Source of the DNA: Pedobacter segetis
Lineage (GTDB): Bacteria > Bacteroidota > Bacteroidia > Sphingobacteriales > Sphingobacteriaceae
DNA length: 51,440 nt
Direction: 5' to 3'
NCBI RefSeq assembly: GCF_016623585.1
Contig: NZ_JAEHFY010000023.1
Coordinates: forward strand, 1 to 51,440
The translations under genes were made by a program, and so were the position numbers. Of this stretch, positions 35,272-45,800 are shown in pieces. Within the stretch, counting starts at the first letter, position 1; each line of letters opens with the position of its first letter. The notes below the pieces were generated by a model, which was not told the origin of the DNA, searched no databases, and was given only the letters and a program-made list of their open reading frames with translations.

Positions 35272-35853
35272 TTATCGATTAACGGGGGAATCCATCCGTT
35301 TTCTTAAGCTATGTTCTTTTTCCTCGGTCCAGTACTTACAGTCTAATTGGATAAATATTGAAGAATAGGGGATAACCTCATCTGTTTTTAAAACCAGTAC
35401 CTGAAACAGTTTTGAAGCCTTGTCAATATTCACAAAAACAGAATCATGCAACATACTTTTGGGTTGGTACTTTTCAATACTTTTTAACAAAGCAGTTCTG
35501 TACCCATCAATATTTTCAACTTGTTCTTTGGTAATATAGCCGAGTTCTTTATCCGTAAAAATATTTGGTTTTACGTGAGTCGAGCTATCTATCTGTGCAA
35601 GGGTATAATCAAGTACTTTTAACAGGCCCTGATGAGTATCAATTGTTACAATACCGGCGGAATTCTGGGCGGGGAAAGCTTTGTCAACAATTAAAATCCA
35701 GTTCCTATGCCCGTATTCCGAAAGCTTGGTTTTAAATTCCGGCTTCCAAGAATTTGAAGTTGATCCCTCTGTTTTGGAAGCTTCGCTCTTACAACCGATG
35801 GCGCAGCTCACTATCAATAAAACGGCTAACAGATATTTTAACGTTCTCATCAT
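35272..35853 (-). CDS. RbsD/FucU-like exported lipoprotein
   Basis: This 193-residue protein has a lipoprotein signal ending AIGC (Cys about 21; ATGs at 35853 and 35850 both fit). The segment 'EYGHRNWILIVDKAFPAQ' recalls the conserved core of RbsD/FucU sugar pyranases and mutarotases (GH...V.D..FP), and 'GIVTIDTHQGLLKVLDYTL' and 'VENIDGYRTALLKS' continue in a similar order. That family is normally cytoplasmic, so an envelope-anchored member would act on sugars outside the inner membrane. The match is by eye and moderate. It starts 2 bp after the GH116 stop, so it is the second gene of that operon. DNA here is visibly richer in G+C than neighbouring susC genes. Confidence 0.5.
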   Translation of the reverse strand: MMRTLKYLLAVLLIVSCAIGCKSEASKTEGSTSNSWKPEFKTKLSEYGHRNWILIVDKAFPAQNSAGIVTIDTHQGLLKVLDYTLAQIDSSTHVKPNIFTDKELGYITKEQVENIDGYRTALLKSIEKYQPKSMLHDSVFVNIDKASKLFQVLVLKTDEVIPYSSIFIQLDCKYWTEEKEHSLRKRMDSPVNR

Positions 35854-35855
35854 AT

Positions 35856-38429
35856 TTATAAATTGATTTCTTTATGCTCGCCGGCTTTCAAAATAGTAGG
35901 TTTTACATTGGTTGATATGTTGCCCAAGCTGAACTTTGAAAATGAGAGCGTACCATCCAAAACAGTTAATACCGCTTTTTTATTTTCAACATCACAAGTG
36001 CCCCAAGCATATCCATTGCTCCAAAAATAGTTGCCAGGAGTTGAAGTGAATGAAATACTGCCCTTTACTCCAGAATACTGAAAGCCACTTAGCGCTAGAA
36101 CAGATGCCCAACTAGCCATGGCCCTGCCATAATGATGGCCACATTCCGGCTCATCATATGGGTTTCTTTTTCGTCCGTCAAACCTTTCCCTGATGCTAGT
36201 AATACATTTTAATGCGTTGTCCGTCTGCCCTTCATACATCATCCCTACGGCTGCGGTATATTCAAAACCGGTCATGGACTCGGCAAAATATGGGAAAGGA
36301 ACTTTTTCCCGTCCGTTCGGCCAGCTCGCCATAATCAGCCCACTTTCATTGCCCATCACAAAAGAGCGCATATTGTTGAATTTAGAAGAAAAATCTGCCA
36401 CATAATTATATTTCATAATTGATTTTAGCGTAGTATCGATATTCTCCTTTTTAGCCAGGTAACCCAACCCACAGATATGGGCCATATATTGCCCAACTAA
36501 CTGATCAACCAAACAACCTTTTCCCAATTGAAAATCAGGGTTCTTAATCTTATTGATGTCAATTTTGCCTCCCATCCTTAAGCCCGGAAAAATATCAGTG
36601 GTAGGTGGTTGAATTTTCTGGATATAATATTCTCCGTTGAAAAGGTTTGCATCAGTCCATGCACTTCCTTTTTTAAACAATAGGTTACACTTTTTGGCAA
36701 AGGCATCATCTTTTAAAAATTTGGCCATTTCTTCTGCGGCCCGTAGCGCTCCCAAATACCAGAATTGCATCTGCGGGTTCGGCCCATAATATTCCACATC
36801 CATGGTGTTATGCTGGCATCCTTCCATCACCCCGTCAACATCACCGTCCCAACCGCCTTTTACCCAAGCAAAAGCCAAAGCATTTTTTACTCTAGGCCAG
36901 TTATCTTTCAAAAATTGGTTATCACCAGATAATTGCCATTCCCTATAGAACTTCATGATAGTGCCCATTTGGCCATCCGCAGCGGCTATCGGGCCTTTTG
37001 AGGCTTCTGACAAAGGCAAATTTGCCCTAAAAGACATAAAACCGTTATCTCTGGATGCATAATTAAATTCTACATCCCTCATACTTTTTGCCAAATTACC
37101 ATAAAGGAAAGGAGTGGCTACCTCGTAGTTCCAAACATGCGTACATGAGCCGTAACAGGATCCAAATTCATCCATTACGCCTTCCCACGCCATCATGTGT
37201 CCGTCTTTTATCCGAAATACAGTTTGCGAACGGAGCGTACTGAGGTTAAAAAGTGCCGCCTCTTTTACAGCTAAAGGCAAAGAAGAATTGAGAAAAGCGT
37301 TTAAAAAGAGCTTTGTCTTTTGCTTTAAAGCAGGAATCTTTGGGATAACTTTTTCTGCCACGTCCCAAGCATCTGCATATTTGGTGCTATAATAATTGCC
37401 TACTACGGTTTTAGACCATGCAAACCTGTTGGGGAAATCCCAGGTGATGTAAAACTGAAAGGTTTCGGTACTGTTAGGCGCTATCTCTTTTTTAACAGCC
37501 AGAGATGCCATTGGGTCATTATCATATAACTTATCCTTATCGGTCAGTTCGCCATCGGCGCTAAAATCATCCCAAAAATCAAGTGTAGAAAGTGCCCATC
37601 TGTCGGCCACTGAAGACCGGCGGTAGCTTACGCCTGATTTTTCATCTGTTAACAGGCCGATTGTGCCATAGGCAGGGTCAGCTTTGTTTACGCTATCGGA
37701 GTACATGTAAATGCCGCTGATCTTCCCATTGTCTTTAAAAACATTTTGGTTCTTTTTGGCTCCATCAGGGATAAAATCACCCTTCCAGTCACGATGGTAT
37801 TTGCTACCATCTTTTCCAACGAAATTGCGCATGGATCCACAAACGGACACCGACATTGGTTTCGATGTTAAGTTTGTAACCTCGTAGGTAAGTACAGCAA
37901 GGGGTAAACCGCTTGCATCCGCGTCTCCGGGCACTAAAGGGTTAAACCCGATGATTTTAACTTTTACTGGGAGATTAGGGTCTGACAGATTGACCATCCC
38001 GACAGGATAGGAAGCATCAAAACTTGCATTCGCAAACCTTGGAAAACCATGCTGGTTAACAGGCCTGCCTTCGTAATGTTGGTATTCGGTATCATCAACG
38101 GGGCCTATCAATGCTCTCGTAACGGGTTTTTCATCGGCTGGTTTAATAAAAACAGCAAAGAAGGGTGCGTTATTACCCGTAGTTACGGTACTGTAGCCAA
38201 TTCCGGGTTTGTTCATTATCTCCCAGTCGCGTAGTTCTCCGCGGCCTCCTAAAGAGACAGTGCCAGTACCTATGCCGCCTAAGGGCAACGCGATATTAAG
38301 CAGATGGTTTTGGTCGTAATGCTTTAAAATGGGCCAGTTGTCTTTATCTTGGGCTCTAAGCAGATGGATATTCAATACCGCAAAAAAACTTAGATTTAAA
38401 AAAAAAAGCTGTTTCAAATTTAGTTTCAT
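35856..38429 (-). CDS. GH116-family glycoside hydrolase (beta-glucosidase/glucosylceramidase-like)
   Basis: The protein is about 857 residues from the ATG at 38429 (an upstream ATG at 38441 adds four residues), with signal peptide ending LLRAQ. An N-terminal beta-sandwich ('IALPLGGIGTGTVSLGGRGELRDWEIMN', characteristic of GBA2-type enzymes) precedes an (alpha/alpha)6 barrel. 'CTHVWNYEVATPFLYG' carries the predicted nucleophile Glu near residue 436, and the Asp in 'NTMDVEYYGPNP' near residue 544 is a candidate acid/base. The family hydrolyses beta-glucosides, xylosides or N-acetylglucosaminides. Sampled lines give about 45% G+C against about 25% in the susC genes, which suggests separate acquisition. 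Confidence 0.85.
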   Translation of the reverse strand: MKLNLKQLFFLNLSFFAVLNIHLLRAQDKDNWPILKHYDQNHLLNIALPLGGIGTGTVSLGGRGELRDWEIMNKPGIGYSTVTTGNNAPFFAVFIKPADEKPVTRALIGPVDDTEYQHYEGRPVNQHGFPRFANASFDASYPVGMVNLSDPNLPVKVKIIGFNPLVPGDADASGLPLAVLTYEVTNLTSKPMSVSVCGSMRNFVGKDGSKYHRDWKGDFIPDGAKKNQNVFKDNGKISGIYMYSDSVNKADPAYGTIGLLTDEKSGVSYRRSSVADRWALSTLDFWDDFSADGELTDKDKLYDNDPMASLAVKKEIAPNSTETFQFYITWDFPNRFAWSKTVVGNYYSTKYADAWDVAEKVIPKIPALKQKTKLFLNAFLNSSLPLAVKEAALFNLSTLRSQTVFRIKDGHMMAWEGVMDEFGSCYGSCTHVWNYEVATPFLYGNLAKSMRDVEFNYASRDNGFMSFRANLPLSEASKGPIAAADGQMGTIMKFYREWQLSGDNQFLKDNWPRVKNALAFAWVKGGWDGDVDGVMEGCQHNTMDVEYYGPNPQMQFWYLGALRAAEEMAKFLKDDAFAKKCNLLFKKGSAWTDANLFNGEYYIQKIQPPTTDIFPGLRMGGKIDINKIKNPDFQLGKGCLVDQLVGQYMAHICGLGYLAKKENIDTTLKSIMKYNYVADFSSKFNNMRSFVMGNESGLIMASWPNGREKVPFPYFAESMTGFEYTAAVGMMYEGQTDNALKCITSIRERFDGRKRNPYDEPECGHHYGRAMASWASVLALSGFQYSGVKGSISFTSTPGNYFWSNGYAWGTCDVENKKAVLTVLDGTLSFSKFSLGNISTNVKPTILKAGEHKEINL

Positions 38430-38502
38430 GTTGCTTATCATCCTTTTGGAGTGTTAAGGTTTTTGGTTTGCAAGCCTAAACGGGGGGTCAATTGATTTAT
38501 TA

Positions 38503-38524
38503 TTCTTGAAAGCCGCTTCAAGAA
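38503..38524. promoter_or_regulatory. Perfect dyad upstream of the GH116 operon
   Basis: TTCTTGAA at 38503-38510 and TTCAAGAA at 38517-38524 form a perfect 8-bp inverted repeat with a 6-nt GC-rich spacer, 73 bp before the GH116 start. No U-run follows on either strand. It could be an operator or a leader hairpin; the remaining 232-bp gap shows nothing else. Confidence 0.35.
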
Positions 38525-38673
38525 GATAATATTCCGCATCTTTCCAATTTTTTCGTGTTTAAGCAGTCTTTGTAATTATAAATATTAGACTGGCCCTGGC
38601 ACCGAATTGCAAGCAGCACAAAATAGTTAAAAAAGTTTAGTTATCATTAATTTGTGCTTGCAGTAATTTTTAA

Positions 38674-40239
38674 TTATTTATTGAATTGATTGATCCAAGC
38701 CGGTAATTTACCCAAACGCAGTTTTAATTGTGCTTCATATAGTGATTTTGGTTCTACAAAAGCTCCGGTAGATTCTTCGTAGGCTAACTGGTCTTTAATA
38801 AATGTAGTACCTCCCGTAAAACCTACAATAATTGGCATTACTACACGCCAATATTTGGATTTATTTTCTGGCCAAAAATCAAATGGAGTGTAAGGAGCAT
38901 TAGTTTGCTTATAGTTCCAAAATATTAAATTGGATAAATGGTTGGGCATATTCACAATAGCTCCGCCACCTCTTCCATCCATTAACCCACCGGTTACGCA
39001 ATCTAATAAGGTGTTTCGGGGTTGCGATGAATGTGTTTCAAATGAAGTGTTAGATGGATAGCTCACACGCCAAATAACTGTATTAATTGATGAACCAGCA
39101 ACACCCACAGAATGCCACATACCCGCTTCATCGGTAATTTTTCCTAAAAGTATGTTAGTACCCCCGTTATTACTGATTGCTTCATGACCTGAATTACCTG
39201 TTAATTTACAATTTAAAATAGAAATGTTAGCGCCAGCAGTTGTGGTACAAGCGGCACTAACATTTGTAAATCTGCAATTAATAACCCAAGAATTTACGGC
39301 TTGCCCAATTCTTAATAGAGTATAACCGCTATCATCTTGCCAAGAACGATGATGAACAAATTTATCTGTCCAGTTTCCAACAAAAGCTAAATCTTCAAAA
39401 CCAACTTCCTCTACATGTGCAAATTGATATACACTCCATTTATTCTTTACATCAATTTTGTAAGGCAAAGGCGAAAACAACTCGATTTTATTGCCCGATA
39501 CTGATTTAACTTGACAAAATATCCGAACAAAAACCCCGTCATCTATGATAGATTTCCAAGTAGAATCTACATTATGAACTCCCATTTCTTGCTTTACAAG
39601 CCGTGAATCATTATCCTTTAATTTGATTAAAATCCAATCTTTAGGTTTCAGATTTGAAGATTTAGATAATACGATGTTGAAGTCTCCAATATTGGCGTTA
39701 GCTGCAATGCCACCTAAGGAAATATCCTTAGCAGTGCTTTTTACTTGAAATAAGGAAGGTACAGTCCACATTTTTTTAGGGTCTTCTGGCTGCAATGTTT
39801 TCTGCATCAATAATTCTGTACCATCACTGCCAGAGCCACTACCTCTTAAAACAATATTAGAAGAGGTAATCGAAATTTGTTGGTCTGTATCATTTACACC
39901 ATGTGCTATAAACTTACCTTTCGGAAAGAAAACCACTCCTCCGCCATTTTTTTCAGCAGCATTAATGGCATTTTGGATGGCTTCTTTATCAGACAGATCA
40001 TCATTAGGAATGGCACCAAACTTTGTAACGTCAAAAACCACACTATTTACTTTAGGGATTTCTTTTTCTCCATAATGATATCCTACATAAGAGAAATTGG
40101 GTAAGATTGAATGGTTTGGTGCTTTTTGATATTCCTTAAATACATTGGCTACATTTTGCGCATAGGTATTGGGCAATAAAGCACTTTGAATTAGAAAAAA
40201 AGCAATGATCTTTCCTCTTATGTTGATTGATTTTTTCAT
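38674..40239 (-). CDS. DUF4955-type right-handed beta-helix protein, second copy
   Basis: This 521-residue exported protein has a signal peptide ending TYAQ. It shares the N-terminal hallmark 'NFSYVGYHYGEKEIP' with the copy at 18283-20037, then a pectate-lyase-3-like entry ('FDVTKFGAIPNDDLSDKEAI', 'GGGVVFFPKGKFIAHG'), beta-helix rungs with N-rich turns, and a C-terminal 'PKSLYEAQLKLRLGK' end. It is about 70 residues shorter than the first copy and differs in the middle, so it probably acts on a related linkage. No activity is known to me. It follows the susCD-DUF5017 operon after a terminator-like hairpin. Confidence 0.75.
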   Translation of the reverse strand: MKKSINIRGKIIAFFLIQSALLPNTYAQNVANVFKEYQKAPNHSILPNFSYVGYHYGEKEIPKVNSVVFDVTKFGAIPNDDLSDKEAIQNAINAAEKNGGGVVFFPKGKFIAHGVNDTDQQISITSSNIVLRGSGSGSDGTELLMQKTLQPEDPKKMWTVPSLFQVKSTAKDISLGGIAANANIGDFNIVLSKSSNLKPKDWILIKLKDNDSRLVKQEMGVHNVDSTWKSIIDDGVFVRIFCQVKSVSGNKIELFSPLPYKIDVKNKWSVYQFAHVEEVGFEDLAFVGNWTDKFVHHRSWQDDSGYTLLRIGQAVNSWVINCRFTNVSAACTTTAGANISILNCKLTGNSGHEAISNNGGTNILLGKITDEAGMWHSVGVAGSSINTVIWRVSYPSNTSFETHSSQPRNTLLDCVTGGLMDGRGGGAIVNMPNHLSNLIFWNYKQTNAPYTPFDFWPENKSKYWRVVMPIIVGFTGGTTFIKDQLAYEESTGAFVEPKSLYEAQLKLRLGKLPAWINQFNK

Positions 40240-40296
40240 TTATGTTTTGATAACTTAATTTTTGCTCCAATTGATCATTTGATGTTGGAAAATAAT

Positions 40297-40331
40297 GCCT
40301 CCTCAATTTATATTTTGACAAGTGAGGAGGC
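40297..40331 (-). terminator. Terminator-like hairpin after the susC-susD-DUF5017 operon
   Basis: GCCTCCTCA at 40297-40305 and TGAGGAGGC at 40323-40331 form a perfect 9-bp GC-rich stem. For minus-strand transcription it is followed by ATTATTTTCC, a short U-rich tract. It lies 40 bp after the DUF5017 stop and before the beta-helix gene. Confidence 0.65.
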
Positions 40332-40370
40332 ACTTTGCCTTTTAAGCTTTTTAGCTAGTAGTTTATGGGT

Positions 40371-41246
40371 TTATTCTACAGTAATTTCAATTTGTTTTAC
40401 CACAGTTTCTGAGCCATAAATAGTTGAATTAGTTGCAACAAAGGTAGTTTTATAAACGCCTGCTTGCGTAAATACTTTTTGATATGATTCTAAACTATTA
40501 CTAAAACTTTTTAGGGATAAGCCTATATCTGGAGCAACCTTGTTTAAAAATAACGGTTGCGTGATTACCCAACCCACGTTACTATCAGTTGTTGCTGTTC
40601 CTCCTGCAAATTGTAGTTGCGTAGAAGAAATAGACCAAGATTTTGGAGAAGGTGCGATTTTAACACTTCTCCAGCCGGCATTAGCAATATTAGCGATGTT
40701 GATTTTAGAACCATCAGTGACATAGTTATCAATGCTTAGGTTTTTGATAGTCCATGTGCGTTGTGTACTACCTGTGGTTCCGTTGTACTTAAACGCTATA
40801 AAAACTGGTTTATCGCCTTTAAAAGCAGATAAATCTATAGGTCCTGAAGGGGTATTATCTGTACCTGTAGATAAATTAGCACTATTGGTAATGTCTGTCC
40901 AGGTAGCTACTCTAATGGCTGAATCTGTATAAACGCCTCCAAAGTTGGTTGAAGCCAAAAGATTTAAAGTATTTTCTTGGGTCCCATACTGCTTATATGA
41001 AGTAAACTCTAAAGTAGGTGTCCCATCGGCAGTAATTCTCTCTTTGTTGGCATAGTTGCTGCCCGCTTCTCCAGAATAATAAGTAACAAAGTTGGCATTT
41101 CCAGAAAAGGAATAGGTTAAAGTATCTCCTACTTTAATTTTTGTTTTATCAGAACTTACATCAAAACTTAACTGAGTAACTTCTTTTTTATTACAAGCTG
41201 TTATCACAGCTATAAATCCTAGTAAGATAATTGTTAATTTTTTCAT
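40371..41246 (-). CDS. DUF5017 surface glycan-binding-type lipoprotein
   Basis: This 291-residue lipoprotein has a signal ending ITAC (Cys about 18). The N-terminal part 'KIKVGDTLTYSFSGNANFVTYYSGEAGSNYANKER' (read as consecutive segments) matches the DUF5017 pattern of a PKD-like sandwich with FYSGE. The second half is beta-rich and ends 'VKQIEITVE'. Proteins at this place after susCD usually bind glycan at the surface. It is 16 bp after susD and last in the operon. Confidence 0.75.
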   Translation of the reverse strand: MKKLTIILLGFIAVITACNKKEVTQLSFDVSSDKTKIKVGDTLTYSFSGNANFVTYYSGEAGSNYANKERITADGTPTLEFTSYKQYGTQENTLNLLASTNFGGVYTDSAIRVATWTDITNSANLSTGTDNTPSGPIDLSAFKGDKPVFIAFKYNGTTGSTQRTWTIKNLSIDNYVTDGSKINIANIANAGWRSVKIAPSPKSWSISSTQLQFAGGTATTDSNVGWVITQPLFLNKVAPDIGLSLKSFSNSLESYQKVFTQAGVYKTTFVATNSTIYGSETVVKQIEITVE

Positions 41247-41262
41247 TTTAAATTGTTTTTAA

Positions 41263-42804
41263 TTACCAACCTTTATTCTGAGTTAAAGCCTTGTTTAATG
41301 AAAGTTCACTAATTGGTATTGGTAAAAGTATATCCCTATCAGATACATTTTTACCGGCCGTACCAGCATAAGAACCCATAGTTGGGTCGTTTGCTACCTC
41401 TTTCATGGCTATAATAAAATCTCCCCACCTTATTAGATCATTCTTTCTCATACATTCAAAAGGGAATTCCCTAAAACGCTCATCCTTAATAATATTTCTT
41501 AACTCATCTTTGTCGCTTACGGCAGTTGTAATATCTGAAGCGTTGGCTCTGTCCCTTACTTGCTTTACTAAAGATTTGGCCAAACCAGTTGGACCATTTA
41601 CTTCGTTCTCGGCTTCAGCATACATTAATAATACATCTGAATAGCGCAAAATAGGGAAGTTTGTAGGGGTAACGTTTTTATTACGAGGCAACACTTTTTC
41701 ATAGCTTCTGCGATATTTACCCGCATTCCTGGAATTTATTTGCGAAGCGGTAAAAAACGTAGAATCTACTACTACACCACCCGTAATTTTGTAAGAAAAC
41801 GGTGCCACATTCCAGTCTCTTCTTTTATCTGCAGCTTCATAGCTTCTGTATAATTTAGGCGTAGCATTAATAAAACCATATGAATAACCAAAAACATCAT
41901 CAGAACAACTAATGCCGATTACATTACCTAAACGCCCACCCTCATAATCAGTTAATCTATTGCCAAATTGCTCGCCTTCCCAAATACATTCTTTAATGTC
42001 ATACCTATCGCCTGCTAAATTTTTGAAAATATTAGCGTAGTCTGGGTTTAAAGAGTGAATGTTAGAACCGCTAGTTGGGTTTACTATTGCCTTTGCCCAC
42101 TTTAAAGCTTCAGCGTATTTAGAAACATCATTTAAAGGCTGGCCAGCCATTTTCAAACACACCCTGGCTAAAATACCTCTTACAGCATCTTGCGAAACTC
42201 TTCCCCCAAAACCAATGGTTGCTAATGGTTGTACCAAAGGTTCAGCATCTGTCATTTCTTTAACTATAAAATCATAAAGAGTTTTAATATCAGCACCCGG
42301 TGTATTAACGTTATTAACAGAGTTTGACGGGCTAGTTTTTAATGGTACACTTCCCCAGTTTTGCACCAAAAAGAAATAGTAATATGCTCTTAAGAACTTT
42401 GCTTGCCCTATAATGTTGTTTTTTTTGTCTTGATCCATATTTACTTTATCTACATTGGCCAATAAAACATTAGCTCGCTCAATTCCTTGGTATAAAGCAT
42501 CCCATAAATCATTAACATTAGGATCAGCTGAACTATAATTATACACTTGCGGACCGGTTGATTGGGCACTTCTTGCATAATAACCTTCGTCAGAAATACT
42601 AAAAATGGTCATGTAGGTGTTAGAGTATAACTCAGATCTGCCTAAAATATCATAAACGCCTGTTAAAGCCGTGTTTAAAGAAGCTTCACTGGTAAAATAA
42701 TTTTCAGGAGATATGAAATCTTTAGGTGTTAGTTCTAGAAACTTTTTACAGCTAATGCTCTGTAAAGAGAGAAATATCAATATTATTATTATCTTATTTT
42801 TCAT
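41263..42804 (-). CDS. SusD/RagB-family glycan-binding lipoprotein (third pair)
   Basis: This 513-residue lipoprotein has a signal ending QSISC (Cys about 19). SusD hallmarks include 'GQAKFLRAYYYFFLVQNWGSVPL', 'LRYSDVLLMYAEAENEVNG' and 'DERFREFPFECMRKNDLIRW', with a QNKGW end. It lies 21 bp downstream of its susC. It shows only family-level likeness to the two SusD proteins at the left of the window. Confidence 0.95.
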   Translation of the reverse strand: MKNKIIIILIFLSLQSISCKKFLELTPKDFISPENYFTSEASLNTALTGVYDILGRSELYSNTYMTIFSISDEGYYARSAQSTGPQVYNYSSADPNVNDLWDALYQGIERANVLLANVDKVNMDQDKKNNIIGQAKFLRAYYYFFLVQNWGSVPLKTSPSNSVNNVNTPGADIKTLYDFIVKEMTDAEPLVQPLATIGFGGRVSQDAVRGILARVCLKMAGQPLNDVSKYAEALKWAKAIVNPTSGSNIHSLNPDYANIFKNLAGDRYDIKECIWEGEQFGNRLTDYEGGRLGNVIGISCSDDVFGYSYGFINATPKLYRSYEAADKRRDWNVAPFSYKITGGVVVDSTFFTASQINSRNAGKYRRSYEKVLPRNKNVTPTNFPILRYSDVLLMYAEAENEVNGPTGLAKSLVKQVRDRANASDITTAVSDKDELRNIIKDERFREFPFECMRKNDLIRWGDFIIAMKEVANDPTMGSYAGTAGKNVSDRDILLPIPISELSLNKALTQNKGW

Positions 42805-42825
42805 AAAAAATCTTTTAAAATTAGT

Positions 42826-45800
42826 CTATAATGTAATATTTAAACCAAATACAATAGTGCTTGCCCTTGGATATACAGAGTAATCGAAACTAGGTGTTAA
42901 GGCTGTATTGTAGGCAGCTACTTCTGGGTCGTAACCAGAATAATTTGTGATGGTGAATAAGTTTTGTGTTGATGCATATACTCTAAAATCACTAATCTTA
43001 GCTCTCTTTAACATCTTAGCAGGAAAGTTATAACCTAAGCTTACTGTTTTTAATCTAAGGTATGAGCCATCTTCAACTATTCTTGATGAGTATGCAGTTG
43101 GGCCTTGTCCTTTAACTCTTGGTATATCTGATGTTGTGTTAGTTGGTGACCATCGGTTGGCATAAGTTGCATATTGGTTAACCCCCTTGGTAACTGCACC
43201 GTTTTCAAATCTTAACCTGTTAGCATTAATAATGTCATTACCATAAGACCACTGTAAAAACACATTTAGATCAAAGTTTTTGTATTTGAAGTTGTTTCCT
43301 AAACCTCCTTGATGTATTGGATAAGCCCTACCTATAATAGTTTTATCGTCATCATCAACTACACCATCTCCATTTAGGTCTTTGTATTTAATATCTCCAG
43401 GTTGGATGTTACTTCTACTGTTACCATTTGTAGGTACTAAATCGTTTAAAACATAGGTTCCGTTTGGTAACTGTGTAAAATCAGATGTTTGATACAAACC
43501 ATCCCAAATAAATCCATACATCTGCCCAATAGGCTGACCGATTTTAGCTATGTAAGCAGGTAAGTTTCTATAATCTTGATCCCAGTTAACTGTGCTTAAT
43601 AAACTTTCTTGATTTTCTGTTAATGCTAAAACTTTATTCTTGTTGAAAGAAATGGTAAAACTTGTGTTCCAACTAAAAGATTTTGAATCAATATTTACAG
43701 TGTTTAAAGAAAGTTCTAATCCCTCATTTCTGGTTTTACCTATGTTTTTAAATGCTTTTGTATAACCTAAAGAGCCAGGTAAATCTGCATTTAACAATAA
43801 GTCTGAAGTTGTTTTAAGATAGTAATCAGCTGTTAAAGCGATTCGTTGTTTAAAAAAACCAAGGTCTAACCCAATATTAGTTTGAGTTGTGTTTTCCCAC
43901 TTTAAATCGGCGTTTGATAAAGTTACCGGATAAACACCTTGTGTAAGTGTATTATTGAAAGCATAGTAAGCATTATCATTATTAAAACCAGAGTTTGCAA
44001 AGCTAAGTTGAGAATAAGTAGCAAAATCTGTTACCCTATTATTACCCGTAACTCCGTAGCTTACCCTAACCTTAGCATCAGATAAGTAGTTTAACTTTTT
44101 TAGAAACTTCTCATTAATAGCTCTCCAAGCAAAAGCTGCCGAAGGGAAATAACTCCATCTATTCTTTTCCCTAAATTTTGATGATCCATCTGCTCTAAAA
44201 GACGCTGTAAATAAATACCGGTAATTGTATGAATAGTTTACTCTACTTAAGTAAGAAAGCAAAGTGTTTTCTGAGTTTACTGCAACAACTGTTTGTGCAA
44301 CACCTTCATCTAAACCGCTTAACCCTAGTGATTCATTAGGCAAGTTGGTTGCTTTTGCTCCATATCTGTTACTAGTGGTTCCTTGCCCGGTAACACCTGC
44401 CAAAAAGGTAAAGTTGTTTTTTTTATTAAATATCTTATTATAGGTTAAAATACTCTCTCCAAGCCAATTGTTAAGATCGGTATAGGTAACGCTTCCATTC
44501 ACTTTGTCTATACTTCTAGAGTTTCCATATCTTGTTAAAGAGTTGTTAAAAGCTTCATTTCTATCATTTCTACTATTGATACCACCGCTTACACGTAATT
44601 TTAAAGCTTTAGAAAACAGATATTCCCCATAAGCATTTGCATTAAAATTATTTGAAAATCTTTGTCTAAGTTCATTTTTTACAGATAAAATAGGATTCAC
44701 TCTGTAATCAATAGTTGGGTCAATAGTTGGATCAATTAAATCGTCTAAAAGATTACCTCCTCCTGTTTGTATCGGCCTGTAACCCCAAACACTATACAAT
44801 AAATAATTTTGGGCAGTAAAGTTACTTTCCGGGGCTGATGGTGTTGCGCCAAAAGATTTATTGTTGTTATAGCTGATATTTATCCCTGTTTTTATCTTAT
44901 TGCTTACGTCTTGATCTAACCTAACGCGAAGCTGTTTCCTATTAAAGCCAGAATTGATAATTACTCCATCCTGACCTAAAATATTCCCAGAAATTAAATA
45001 TTTGGTTTTATCAGTTCCACCTGATAAAGTAAGGTTATAATTACTCATAGGAGCGGTTCTTAATAAAGCGTCTTGCCAATCTATACCTACTGAGTCTCTA
45101 TAACTCTCTAAAGTTCTGCCATTTTGAAAATAGATTGATGGAGTTCCTATTGGATCTACCTCTGTTTGGAGTTTCACAAACTCATAAGGACTTAATACCG
45201 GTATAGACTTAGGCTGTTGTTGAAACCCATAATAGCTGTTAAAATTAACCTTAGGCTTTCCGGCTACACCTTTTTTAGTTGTAATTATAATTACTCCATT
45301 TGCACCTCTTGCTCCATATATCGCTGTAGCTGATGCGTCCTTCAGCACTTCAATAGATTCTATTTGAGAAGGATCTATGTTGTTGTTATCTGGGTTTTCT
45401 AAAGGAAAACCATCCACAACCCATAAAGGAGAATTATCTTGCGTTAGTGAATTTGCCCCTCTAATTAATATGTTGATACCAGACCCTGGCTTCCCACTCT
45501 CTGAAGATACTTGAACTCCAGCAATCCTTCCCGCTAAAGCTTCCTCAAATGATCGAACTGGTGCTTTATCTAAATCAGCCATATTAACCGAGCTTACAGA
45601 ACCTGTAACGTCTTTTTTAGCCACCGAGCCGTAGCCAATAACTACAACCTGATTTAAAGATATATCCTGTGATTTTAAAGTAACATTGATAACGGTTTGC
45701 TTATTAACTGCAACTTCTTTATCGTTGTAGCCTAAATAACGAAAAACTAATATTGCTGGATTATCAGAAGGTAAGGTAAGGTTGTAAATACCCTCTGAGT

